Origin: Chroococcidiopsis sp. CCMEE 29
Lineage (GTDB): Bacteria; Cyanobacteriota; Cyanobacteriia; Cyanobacteriales; Chroococcidiopsidaceae
Length of the DNA: 64,000 nucleotides
Direction: 5' to 3'
Assembly (NCBI RefSeq): GCF_023558375.1
Contig: NZ_CP083761.1
Coordinates: 5,225,001 to 5,289,000 of the forward strand
The translations under genes and the position numbers were made by a program. How positions within the stretch are numbered: position 1 is the first letter of the stretch; every line of letters begins with the position of its first letter. A model generated the notes under the pieces. That model was not told the origin of the DNA. It searched no databases and worked only from the letters and a program-made list of their open reading frames with translations. Positions 56,752-64,000 of this stretch are shown here, piece by piece.

Positions 56752-58344
56752 TTAGACTTGTGTCACAACTCCGCGATGCGGCAGTTCAAAAGAAACTGTT
56801 GTGGTGATAGGTGCATTGGCATCAGATACAGTTGGTCCAGTCGGTGGGGATGGGGCTAGAAGCCGGAAATCATTCCGCCAGCGATCGCGGTTGAGGTCGC
56901 AACGGACGTAACCGCGTTGTCTGCCATTGAAGTATTTCACCCAAGGGCTTTCTGGCAAAGCTGCCTCAATTCGGTCACTGGCTCCAAAGCTGGAACTAAT
57001 TGATGTACCAACAAATTCAGTGCCGACAGTTTCCGAATCAGGATTATTGAAGTCAGCCTTCAGGTCGCTGACCCAGCTAGAGTGAGTGTCACCTGTAATC
57101 ACAACTGGGTTTGAAGGTCGGCGTTGTTTGAGAAAATCAAGGATTCTCTGGCGAGGTGCTACATAACCATCCCAAGCATCGACGTTAAACGCTGACTCTG
57201 GACCCGCTGTCCAGTCGTGTTGGGTAAAGACAACTTGTTGAGCAAGCACATTCCAACGAGCGCGAGAACGGTCGAGCCCTTCAAATAACCACTGCTCCTG
57301 CTCAGAACCAGTCATGGTGGCATTTGGGTCGAAAGCTTCAGGGCAACGAGGTTTGATGCCGTCATTACAAGGCTGGTTAGAGCGGTATTGGCGAGTATCT
57401 AGAACATTAAACTCTACAAGGTCGCCAAAGGTCAGCCGTCGGTAAAGCTGCAAATCAATACCTGAAGGAATAGAAAAACGACGCAGCGGCATATTCTCGT
57501 AGTACGCCTGGAAAGCCGCAGCCCGACGGGCAAGAAACTCCTCACGGGACTGTTGTTCTGGGTCTTGAGGAATTTCATCTGCCCAGTTATTGTCAACTTC
57601 GTGGTCATCCCAAGTCACTATCCAGGGAAAAGCGGCGTGAGCTGCTTGTAAATTCGGGTCGCTCTTGTACTGGGCGTAACGGTTGCGATATTGCTCAACT
57701 GTGATTGGCTCGCCAGTTCCTTCATGGGGACGTAGTGCTTGCGGATTCGGTCCCCCCTCGTAGATGTAGTCACCCAGATGAACAACTAGGTCAAGGTCTT
57801 CCTCTGCCATGTGTTTGAATGCCGCATAATATCCCTGTTGCCAATTCTGGCAAGAGGCAAAGGCAAAGCGGAATTGATTGATGCGATCGCCAAACCTGGG
57901 TGCGGTGCGAGTCCGTCCAATCGGGCTAACTTCGTTCCCAACGCGGAAGCGATACCAGTACCATTTTGCAGGTCTTAACCCTTGCGCCTCCACATGGACA
58001 GAATGACCGAATTCTGGAGTTGCCATCACCGTACCACTGCTGATGATGCGTCTCATGTTCTCGTCATCAGCAATTTGCCATTGCACAGGTACATTAACTG
58101 ATGGCATTCCACCACCATTGAGTGGGTCGGGAGCAAGTCGCGTCCACAGGATGACACTGTTTGGTAGTGGTTCCCCAGAGGCAACACCAAGTTTAAATGG
58201 ATAATCCGAGAATTTAGGTTGGGCGATAACTCTGCTAGAAAATTGACTAGCGATCGCTAAACCAGTTAAAGCACCAGCACCTACTAAAACTTGTCGCCGT
58301 CTGACTCGACTGGAGAGTAAGCGCTCAAAATTCAATATTGCCAT
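56752..58344 (-). CDS. phoD: PhoD-type alkaline phosphatase, copy C
   Basis: This 530-residue protein is the first of the array in transcription order. It has the Tat signal SSRVRRRQVLVGAGALTGLA with processing near VIAQPKF. Catalytic motifs are FAFASCQNW, VHLGDYIYEG, WIVTWDDHEVDNNWADE and ITGDTHSSWVSDLKADF. It carries a C-terminus like that of copy B (FELPHRGVVTQV). The promoter of the array should lie upstream at 58345-58700, but I could not find a convincing Pho box (tandem CTTAACCT-like repeats). Confidence 0.92.
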   Translation of the reverse strand: MAILNFERLLSSRVRRRQVLVGAGALTGLAIASQFSSRVIAQPKFSDYPFKLGVASGEPLPNSVILWTRLAPDPLNGGGMPSVNVPVQWQIADDENMRRIISSGTVMATPEFGHSVHVEAQGLRPAKWYWYRFRVGNEVSPIGRTRTAPRFGDRINQFRFAFASCQNWQQGYYAAFKHMAEEDLDLVVHLGDYIYEGGPNPQALRPHEGTGEPITVEQYRNRYAQYKSDPNLQAAHAAFPWIVTWDDHEVDNNWADEIPQDPEQQSREEFLARRAAAFQAYYENMPLRRFSIPSGIDLQLYRRLTFGDLVEFNVLDTRQYRSNQPCNDGIKPRCPEAFDPNATMTGSEQEQWLFEGLDRSRARWNVLAQQVVFTQHDWTAGPESAFNVDAWDGYVAPRQRILDFLKQRRPSNPVVITGDTHSSWVSDLKADFNNPDSETVGTEFVGTSISSSFGASDRIEAALPESPWVKYFNGRQRGYVRCDLNRDRWRNDFRLLAPSPPTGPTVSDANAPITTTVSFELPHRGVVTQV

Positions 58345-58881
58345 GTTGACCCCGATTCAGATTTTTTGCCAATTTGGGGTACTCAAAGCAAAGTAAGTGA
58401 CGGTGGAAATTTGTTTCTACTAGAGCATCAGGATTGAATTTTCTAATATTGTTAGAAACAAATAAATTTATTTTTTGCAGCAAAATGTTCCTTTTGTGCT
58501 AATAGATAGCTCATTTCAAGCTGACAATAATTGTCGGTTGCACTTACTGAGTTTTGAGTTCCACTTAATGTCGCAAGACGAACTTATCAATCGAGCATTA
58601 ACTTCTGGTCAAGGCTTCATTAAGTTTGACTTAAATTCTTGCTCTTGAAGCAACAACTACTTATATGTTTTGAAATAGTTAAAGTTCAAGTAATACTGAG
58701 GAATTTAAGTAAAATGCTAATTTTACAAAGCTGTTATATTTAGCAGTAATGTATTTTTAGTCACGTTAAAGCAAAATCAAAGGATGATAAGAGCTCTGTG
58801 GCAAAAAGTGAAGGAGATGGTACGGTAGGGAGGCTTTGTTGTTGTTGATCAGCCTCGTATGTCTACCTCAACTCTGTTTAA
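58345..58881. other. Intergenic region upstream of the phoD array
   Basis: This AT-rich 537-bp region has no coding frame. It should hold the array promoter on the minus strand. CTTCATTAAG and TTTGACTTAA near 58607-58635 are loosely reminiscent of Pho-box units but do not fit the tandem spacing. No other feature is seen. Confidence 0.4.
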
Positions 58882-59040
58882 GTGGCGTCATTTCCAAGCA
58901 GACATCATCATAACTACGGCAGCGAGCGCCTAATCATCGGCAAGTTTTGTGCCATTGCCACCCACGTCAAATTCGTTATGAACGGTGCCAACCACAAGCT
59001 GGATGGTATTTCCACCTATTCCTTTTCCATCTTCGGGCAG
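58882..59040 (+). pseudogene. Fragment of a Vat/XAT-type acetyltransferase
   Basis: The frame reads SRHHHNYGSERLIIGKFCAI, then VKFVMNGANHKLDGISTYSF and SIFGQ. This is the first half of a hexapeptide-repeat xenobiotic (streptogramin/chloramphenicol) acetyltransferase. Coding similarity stops near 59040, where the neighbouring gene's end begins, and no start or C-terminal half remains. Confidence 0.65.
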
Positions 59041-59052
59041 GCTGAGAAAGTT

Positions 59053-59838
59053 CTAGAGAATATGTATGCGGGTACCAACTGCGGGGCGAGCAAACAACTC
59101 CCAAGCGCTACCACTACGCAGAAACAGTTCCATCCAACGGGTGTGTTCGCCTTGTGCATTGGTCCAACCGCTGCTACCCGGTGCAAACGCTAGCTGTCCG
59201 GGTTCGACTGCAAAGCTGCCTACGCTGGCGATCGCTTCTAGCTCCGTGTCATTAATCCGCACGCGGACAGTCTCGCCGTCGCTTGCCTGGATGCTTTGGG
59301 GTTGGATGGTGGTTTTCAAGTTGCCGTAGCCGTCAATATAAGCAATGCAGTTGGGTGGCACGTCGGGTATATCTTCTGGAGGGATCTTCTGGGCTAAAGC
59401 ATCGGGTTGCCCTAGGGCAATAGCAGCTGCGGCTTGTGGAAACAGGTCACGAGAACGAAACTGCGAACCTTGCTCGGCAACGGCTGCCCAGCGCAACTCA
59501 TAAGCTGCATCGCGCACGAAACAGAAGGCATAACCAGCATTAACGCCAATAACGCGCACACCCGTAGGTAGGCGTGCGAAAGCAAGACGCTCACCCGCGT
59601 TAGCGACACGCGCTTGTTCGTCATCTTCTCGGGGTGCGACATTGTGGTAAATAATAGTACCGGCGGGGGAATCGTTTAAGCCTAAGTGTGCGATACAAAA
59701 TCCAGCCGCGAGAGTGGCAAAAGCAGGAACAGGTGTGAGTATTGGCTCAGCATCCGGTAGAAATAACTTGATGCGCTGCACTACTTCAGCAAAAGCAAGA
59801 TCGCCAAAGCCGTAATCCGCGATGATGTGAACCAGCAT
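59053..59838 (-). CDS. SAM hydrolase/halogenase-like protein (DUF62)
   Basis: This protein of about 261 residues belongs to the SAM-hydroxide adenosyltransferase (DUF62) family, whose members split SAM to adenosine and methionine or make halogenated adenosine. The N-terminus MLVHIIADYGFGDLAFAEVV carries the family strand and Asp. TIIYHNVAPREDD, VRVIGVNAGYAFCFVRD and AYIDGYGNLKTTIQ are further signatures. DYGFGD replaces the more common DFG..D pattern, so the reaction is uncertain. The frame extends to 59922, but the ATG at 59838 starts the fold. Confidence 0.82.
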   Translation of the reverse strand: MLVHIIADYGFGDLAFAEVVQRIKLFLPDAEPILTPVPAFATLAAGFCIAHLGLNDSPAGTIIYHNVAPREDDEQARVANAGERLAFARLPTGVRVIGVNAGYAFCFVRDAAYELRWAAVAEQGSQFRSRDLFPQAAAAIALGQPDALAQKIPPEDIPDVPPNCIAYIDGYGNLKTTIQPQSIQASDGETVRVRINDTELEAIASVGSFAVEPGQLAFAPGSSGWTNAQGEHTRWMELFLRSGSAWELFARPAVGTRIHIL

Positions 59839-60097
59839 AGAATTCCTCCCGTGTCTCCAACGACATGGACATGGCACACTCCAGGTAAAAGATTCTCCCC
59901 TCAGCCTGACGCTGTGCTGCACCCTGGAGTGTGATTGCCACTACGATATCAACAAGCTGCTAGTTCTGCAAAAGTAAAAATTTAAACCAACTTTTCCAGT
60001 AGCAGATGGGTTCAAATCACGTTTTTTAGTTTAGTGGTTATGCTGCATTGGCTGATGGGGTAGTGTTTTAGATTTGTTAATTTGCGCTAAATTTACG

Positions 60098-60496
60098 CTA
60101 AATTGGTAGACCAAATTCATAGCGATTGATAAACAACCCAATTACCAAATCATGCATAAACTCAGTTTTGGAAAAGCAAATTGTCTTGCGCATTAGTCGT
60201 TTAATTCTCGTTCTCAGCCTCAAATGCTTGCGTTCAATCCTCTGGGTTTTTTGCTTCCCTACCTCATGCAGCTCAAGTGGTAAATGCCGTTCGTATGCTC
60301 CCCATCCATCCGTGCAATATCGTTTGATTCCAAACGGTTCTAATAATGCCTTAAGTTGAAGGAAAACTTCATCTTTTCGCGCTCCAAAGACATAAGCTAG
60401 TACTTTCCCTGTCTTGCGGTCAATCGCATGCCATAACCATCGAGGATTTGTCTTCTTCCCCACGTAGCTCCACAATTCAGTCATGTGGATTGTCAA
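60098..60496 (-). pseudogene. IS1-family InsB fragment
   Basis: The 132-residue frame has TELWSYVGKKTNPRWLWHAI, CTDGWGAYERHLPLELHEVG with a catalytic Asp, and KTQRIERKHLRLRTRIKRLM with the closing acidic residue. No InsA precedes it, and the usual VDE-type lead-in is replaced by unrelated sequence. The element is therefore truncated and cannot make a full transposase. Confidence 0.7.
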
Positions 60497-60590
60497 GGGG
60501 ATCTACTACAATCAGCTCAATCATTGTTACTCACCCCACGTCCTGTTTCAGGTAGATATAACTCGATTCAAGGACCTTCTCGACAATCAT

Positions 60591-60608
60591 AGGACTTACG
60601 CATTGACA
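60591..60608. repeat. Left arm of an 18-bp perfect inverted repeat
   Basis: AGGACTTACGCATTGACA is the exact complement of 63141-63158. It overlaps the last codons of the IS701-type transposase gene and is probably that element's terminal repeat. Confidence 0.75.
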
Positions 60609-61555
60609 AAAGACTGATTATGTAAATTCACTTCAAGTTTCTGCTGGAGGTGTTCTAGAATGAATTCCCTTGCCACCTGTAGGTACAAATTCTTTTGTAA
60701 TTCGTACCAGTTTTCAATTAGTTCTTCAGCTCGCATTAACTCTAACTTAGTAAAGGCTCGGATTGAACAAAAAATGTGAGTTTTAATAGCCTCACTTGTT
60801 CTGACCATAAACCGCGAAACTCCACACAGTTGTTTCAAGGCTCGGTGATAGCATTCAATTCCCCAATGGATTGAGTGCGACTCATTGAATTCCTGTCGGC
60901 TAACTTGTTCGGTAGCATCTGAATTAGGTAGGTATGTAATGTAGTATCTCTCGGCTTCGTTTTTGAATATCCTCCGAAATACTTTGACGCGCCCAAAGTT
61001 TTTCAGATGTATTACCAAACCTTGGTCAGGAATTTCCAAATTTTGTACCTGGGTGTAATTTTTACCATCAGTTGAGACTTTTCGATTTTTGGCAATACCC
61101 ATGAGAAATCCTACTTCCCGGTTTTTCAAGAATTTCAGATTTTCAAGGGCTGAATACCAAGCATCACCAGTTACCGTTTCTGGCTGCAAGCCCCAAGCCA
61201 AAACCTCCGTAATCATTACTCGAAAGTAATCGTTTTTTGTCAAACCCTCCCGCTTATCGTAGATCCGATAATTAACTGGGATAGACTTAGCTGATGCGTC
61301 GGTGTAATACAGGGTAATGAGGTGAAGCCCTTTAACAATTCGATGATGTTTTCCTGACCAAAAGTATCCAATTAGTTCAGCTAAATTTGGCTCACTATAA
61401 GGTTTATCAATAACGGTATCGTCACAGCTTAAAGTGCCGCCCACCAATTGAATGTGTGGTTTTATCTCTTCAAACAAGTCTTTAGGTTGATATCTTTCCC
61501 TTAACAAGAAGCGATTGACGCTGTCGTGTGAGACGTGCTTAAGAATTTCTGACAA
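60596..61555 (-). CDS. IS701-type DDE transposase, start uncertain
   Basis: This transposase of at least 319 residues has DDE motifs: TLSCDDTVIDKP (Asp), TVTGDAWYSALENLKFL (Asp) and HWGIECYHRALKQLCGV (Glu). The listed start is a TTG. The homologous frame continues upstream to 61690 (YTLFLLAEPKYAGCNR precedes SEIL) but contains no ATG or GTG, so the true initiator seems to have been lost. It ends QSFVNA in the terminal repeat. It may be a recently inactivated copy. It lies beside the metal cassette. Confidence 0.8.
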   Translation of the reverse strand: MSEILKHVSHDSVNRFLLRERYQPKDLFEEIKPHIQLVGGTLSCDDTVIDKPYSEPNLAELIGYFWSGKHHRIVKGLHLITLYYTDASAKSIPVNYRIYDKREGLTKNDYFRVMITEVLAWGLQPETVTGDAWYSALENLKFLKNREVGFLMGIAKNRKVSTDGKNYTQVQNLEIPDQGLVIHLKNFGRVKVFRRIFKNEAERYYITYLPNSDATEQVSRQEFNESHSIHWGIECYHRALKQLCGVSRFMVRTSEAIKTHIFCSIRAFTKLELMRAEELIENWYELQKNLYLQVAREFILEHLQQKLEVNLHNQSFVNA

Positions 61556-61853
61556 GCGGTTGCAGCCTGCGTACTTAGGTTCAGCTAACAGGAATAAGGT
61601 ATAAGTGTCGAGGTTGCATTTGGCTGTAGATGGTTTTGTAATCTCTCTGATGGTCGAATATCCCTGGGAAGTAAAACTATTTGCTGAAAGTTAAAGGGTG
61701 CAGTCAGTAGATAATATCTCTAATCAACTATTTCCATATCTATCAACTCCACTCCATCTCGAACTACCTAAGCACAAAAAGCGATCTTGAATGTTTTATG
61801 GCAAGGATGTATGCACGGAGTGCACCTGTCTGTTCAACTGACTTAACTCACTC

Positions 61854-62471
61854 TTAGGCTTGTTGTAATTCTCTCCAAGACTGAGAAACAACTTTAGAAG
61901 CTGATTTGACAAAGACTACGGTGAGCAGAAGTCCGACAACTAAATCGGGTAGCAAAGAGTTTGTCAGAAATACGAAAAAAGCAGCTCCCAGAACAGAAGT
62001 GTTAGCAATGATATCATTGCGAGAACAAAGCCATACCGAGGACATATTAATATTGTCGTTTCTGTGTCTAGTCAATAAGAATAGACACAGCAAGTTGGCA
62101 AACAAGGCTATTAACCCTACCGCACTCATTGCCCTCACCTCTGGCATTGTCTGAGCAAATAGCTGATAGCTGGCTCTGGCGAAGACAGCCACAGCTGACA
62201 AAAACATAATGCTCCCCTTGAGCAGTGCCGACCTTGCTTGAGCCTTCCTCCCTTGGTTGATGACTAAAAGACTACTACCATAAACCAACGCATCCCCTAG
62301 CATATCGAGCGAATCTCCCGTCAGCGAAAGTGATGCAGACCTAATACCAGCTCCTAATTCCACCACAAACATTACGGCATTGATGAGCAGAACGGTCCAC
62401 AAAACTCTACTCTGCTGTTTTCTGAGTTTGGACACTTCGCCAGCCTTCTTGTGGCAGCAATCATCACTCAT
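61854..62471 (-). CDS. CDF-family cation exporter
   Basis: This 205-residue membrane protein is a short cation diffusion facilitator that exports divalent metals such as Zn, Cd or Co in exchange for protons. The His/Cys start is MSDDCCHKK. Six helices follow, including LTGDSLDMLGDALVYGSSLL in helix II with paired Asp, and CSRNDIIANTSVLGAAFFVF in helix V. It lacks the long C-terminal cytoplasmic domain of classical CDFs. It is downstream of a CadC-like repressor on the same strand, and two operator-like repeats precede its start. Confidence 0.85.
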   Translation of the reverse strand: MSDDCCHKKAGEVSKLRKQQSRVLWTVLLINAVMFVVELGAGIRSASLSLTGDSLDMLGDALVYGSSLLVINQGRKAQARSALLKGSIMFLSAVAVFARASYQLFAQTMPEVRAMSAVGLIALFANLLCLFLLTRHRNDNINMSSVWLCSRNDIIANTSVLGAAFFVFLTNSLLPDLVVGLLLTVVFVKSASKVVSQSWRELQQA

Positions 62472-62513
62472 GGTTCACCTCCCAGCTATGACGCTTAGAA
62501 GACAATTGTTCAA

Positions 62514-62580
62514 ACATTCAAAACAATATTAGAATGATTGTCCCCGAAAAACTCAAACATTCAAAAAAAGTTAGAATCTT
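62514..62580. promoter_or_regulatory. Two operator-like repeats before the CDF gene
   Basis: Site 1 (62514-62541) starts ACATTCAAAACAATATTAGA and continues ATGATTGT. Site 2 (62557-62580) is ACATTCAAAAAAAGTTAGAA plus TCTT. They are direct copies about 43 bp apart with TTCAA...GAATG inverted character. Site 1 resembles the CadC operator core TCAAATAAATATTTGA as I recall it. They are placed to control the CDF gene. Confidence 0.5.
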
Positions 62581-62600
62581 AACCACTTACAATCGAATGG

Positions 62601-63023
62601 CTAGCCTGCTATTTGCCCGAGTGCATAATAGAGAACTTCTACAATACGTTGGTCTTTTAGTGAGTAGTAGGCAAGTTTGCCATCATTTCTGTACTTGAGT
62701 ATCTTGAGGTCTCGCAGTTTTCGCAGATGGTGGGAGGCAACTGCTACCTTAACCCCAAGCATTGATGCTACGTCACAGACGCAAAGCTCTTGATTATTAC
62801 TGAGGGCATAGAGGATTTTTAGTCGTGACTTGTCTGCTAGAGCACTGAAGAGTATTTGAGCTTCTTCCAGAACCTCGTCCCCAGGCATTGCTTCACAGAC
62901 TTGGGTTACCAAGTCTATATTAAAACACCGCACCTGACAGACATCGTCTGGTTTTGGTTTTGTCACAAAATTTCTACAGCACCAGCGCTCAGGACAACAC
63001 CTCCAGTTTAGCGGTTTTTGCAA
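62601..63023 (-). CDS. CadC-like ArsR/SmtB metalloregulator
   Basis: This 140-residue winged-helix repressor senses metals. The N-terminal CQVRC (Cx3C) and ELCVCDVASMLGVK in the recognition region supply the four thiols of the CadC alpha3N site for Cd, Pb or Zn. ASHHLRKLRDLKILKYRNDG is the HTH and wing. In the C-terminal alpha5 helix (KDQRIVEVLYYALGQ) the His ligands of CadC are replaced, so the second Zn site seems lost. The start may be the TTG at 63023 or the GTG at 62966. It lies upstream of the CDF exporter on the same strand. Confidence 0.85.
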   Translation of the reverse strand: MQKPLNWRCCPERWCCRNFVTKPKPDDVCQVRCFNIDLVTQVCEAMPGDEVLEEAQILFSALADKSRLKILYALSNNQELCVCDVASMLGVKVAVASHHLRKLRDLKILKYRNDGKLAYYSLKDQRIVEVLYYALGQIAG

Positions 63024-63440
63024 TCTCTACAGAAGGTTTGATTCATTAGTTAATCCTACGGCTGAGTTTACCCTCTACTGGCTCTTACCTGAAAGAACTA
63101 ATTCATAATCAATGTTTCCACATGCAGATAACTGTTCTTCTGTCAATGCGTAAGTCCTAAATCAGTCATTCGTAGTCACTGTCGTAACAGTGCTACACTT
63201 TCCTCGTTCGTTGTGAAGGAGCTGCGCCTCAAACATCAAAACGTGGTCGCCAAGCGCTCACCGAAATGTGGACGGGGTCACAGCAGAAAAATCTGTCGAT
63301 GCATCCTGAAAATGAGCTGTTAATTTTTCGATAATTTGACTAAAACAATCGCCTTTCTAGTCTTTAAGCTGTAGTAAGAGCCTTAGAATTTCGATATTCC
63401 ATCTGGTAATTACTAACCAGAGCATTAAATAGTGAACAGT
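63024..63440. other. Intergenic region with IS701 end remnant
   Basis: This 417-bp gap contains the right arm of an 18-bp inverted repeat at 63141-63158. The codons before it read TGT TCT TCT GTC AAT GCG TAA, so it looks like the tail of another IS701 copy. The remaining part holds nothing I can name apart from a CTGGT/ACCAG inverted repeat close to the following IS630 gene. Confidence 0.5.
63141..63158. repeat. Right arm of the 18-bp perfect inverted repeat
   Basis: TGTCAATGCGTAAGTCCT is the exact reverse complement of 60591-60608. The 2.5 kb between the arms hold the IS701 transposase, the CDF exporter and the CadC-like repressor. Confidence 0.75.
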
Positions 63441-64000
63441 CTAGGCAGCTGCATAAGCAACGTGTTTCTCGTGGAAGAAGTTTTGCACAACGTTAGGGTG
63501 ACGTTGTGTGCTACGTAAATAGCTACGGATGTTGTTAATCATCTGTGTTTGATTTCTGGGACGTTGCCGCCCAACAGCATTGGCTTTAACATCATGGTTG
63601 AGTAGCTCATTTGGGTTTAGTTCAGGGCTATAAGAAGGCAAGAAAAACAGGCGGATGCGAGCGGCATGACGCTCAACCCAGCTTTTAACTACGTGAGAGC
63701 GATGCACAGGATGACTATCTACAATCAGAAACACCTTTTGGTCACACTGACGAATCAAACGCCGCAGGAAATCAAGCATGAGCGCGGCATCAAACCGTTG
63801 TGTGAATAACTTGAAGTACAGCTTGCCACGATTGGTAATTGTTGAAATCATATTGCAGCTAAAGCGCTTACCTGTCCCTAACACAACTGGCGTTTGTCCA
63901 GTTCGTCCATAGGAACGTCCTGCTTGATAATCCGAGCGGACTCCCATTTCGTCTCCCCAGTGAATTTGTGCTTTTTCTTGATGGGCTTTACGACAAATCT
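63441..64000 (-). CDS. IS630-family transposase, 5' end outside window
   Basis: This is the C-terminal catalytic part of an IS630-type transposase. The frame is open to the right edge (AQIHWGDEMGVRSDYQAGRS before the first Met). Catalytic residues are in IHWGDE (Asp), VFLIVDSHPVHRSHVVKSWV (Asp) and LPSYSPELNPNELLNHDVKA (Glu), so the core looks intact. It is of a different subgroup from the relic at 36 kb. Its start and inverted repeat lie beyond the window. Confidence 0.85.
   Translation of the reverse strand, partial: ICRKAHQEKAQIHWGDEMGVRSDYQAGRSYGRTGQTPVVLGTGKRFSCNMISTITNRGKLYFKLFTQRFDAALMLDFLRRLIRQCDQKVFLIVDSHPVHRSHVVKSWVERHAARIRLFFLPSYSPELNPNELLNHDVKANAVGRQRPRNQTQMINNIRSYLRSTQRHPNVVQNFFHEKHVAYAAA

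Noticed and set aside
58345-58700. A Pho box for the phoD array
   Set aside because: Only loose TTAA-containing matches without the regular spacing of tandem units.
60001-60030. A tRNA-like GGGTTCAAATC sequence
   Set aside because: No acceptor, D or anticodon stems can be formed around it.

Overview
The window is chromosomal DNA of a cyanobacterium. It carries chlM (chlorophyll synthesis), psb34 (photosystem II assembly), cp12 (Calvin cycle control), the ftsQ-ftsZ and grxC-gshB neighbourhoods in their usual cyanobacterial form, a ThiO-ThiG fusion, a PEP-CTERM protein, many GCGATCGC (HIP1) octamers and heptanucleotide repeats. The genus cannot be fixed from the sequence alone. No rRNA, tRNA or CRISPR array was recognised.

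Region 1 (1-36 kb) is mostly housekeeping: UPF0182 and DUF389 membrane proteins, chlM, nagA, purE, amt, an SGNH hydrolase, ispH, cysE, cimA, Uma2, an AraC-type regulator with a VOC protein, thiO-thiG, psb34, an epoxide-hydrolase-like enzyme, DUF1206, SRPBCC, ExoD, grxC-gshB (glutathione), ftsZ and ftsQ (division), aroC, a B12-binding radical SAM protein, a repeat-bearing lipoprotein, cp12 and a cytochrome P450. Old mobile-element debris lies between them: a tnpB relic split by a palindromic element near 4 kb, and a tnpB deletion derivative near 14.3 kb.

Region 2 (37-47.6 kb) is one minus-strand signalling cluster. It holds a PAS-receiver protein, two giant hybrid kinases that each carry two kinase cores around a receiver domain, and a CheR-type methyltransferase. 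One kinase gene is split by an apparent one-base frameshift. A 30-codon tail of a further lost kinase lies upstream of the other. The tight spacing suggests cotranscription.

Region 3 (47.8-53.3 kb) is a mobile-element zone. It has a truncated condensation-type acyltransferase, a tnpB with a one-base frameshift, a DUF3598 gene, an intact tnpB whose right end runs into a ribbon-helix-helix gene, and a degraded IS1-family element that keeps an A6C slippery site.

Region 4 (53.3-59.9 kb) holds three tandem Tat-exported PhoD-type phosphatases, with an 11-codon tail of a fourth between two of them. It also has a SAM-hydrolase-like gene and a fragment of a Vat-type acetyltransferase.

Region 5 (60-64 kb) is a metal-response cassette: a CadC-like ArsR/SmtB repressor, two operator-like repeats and a CDF exporter. 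Transposase remnants (IS1, IS701, IS630) surround it, and an 18-bp perfect inverted repeat brackets the cassette together with the IS701 gene.
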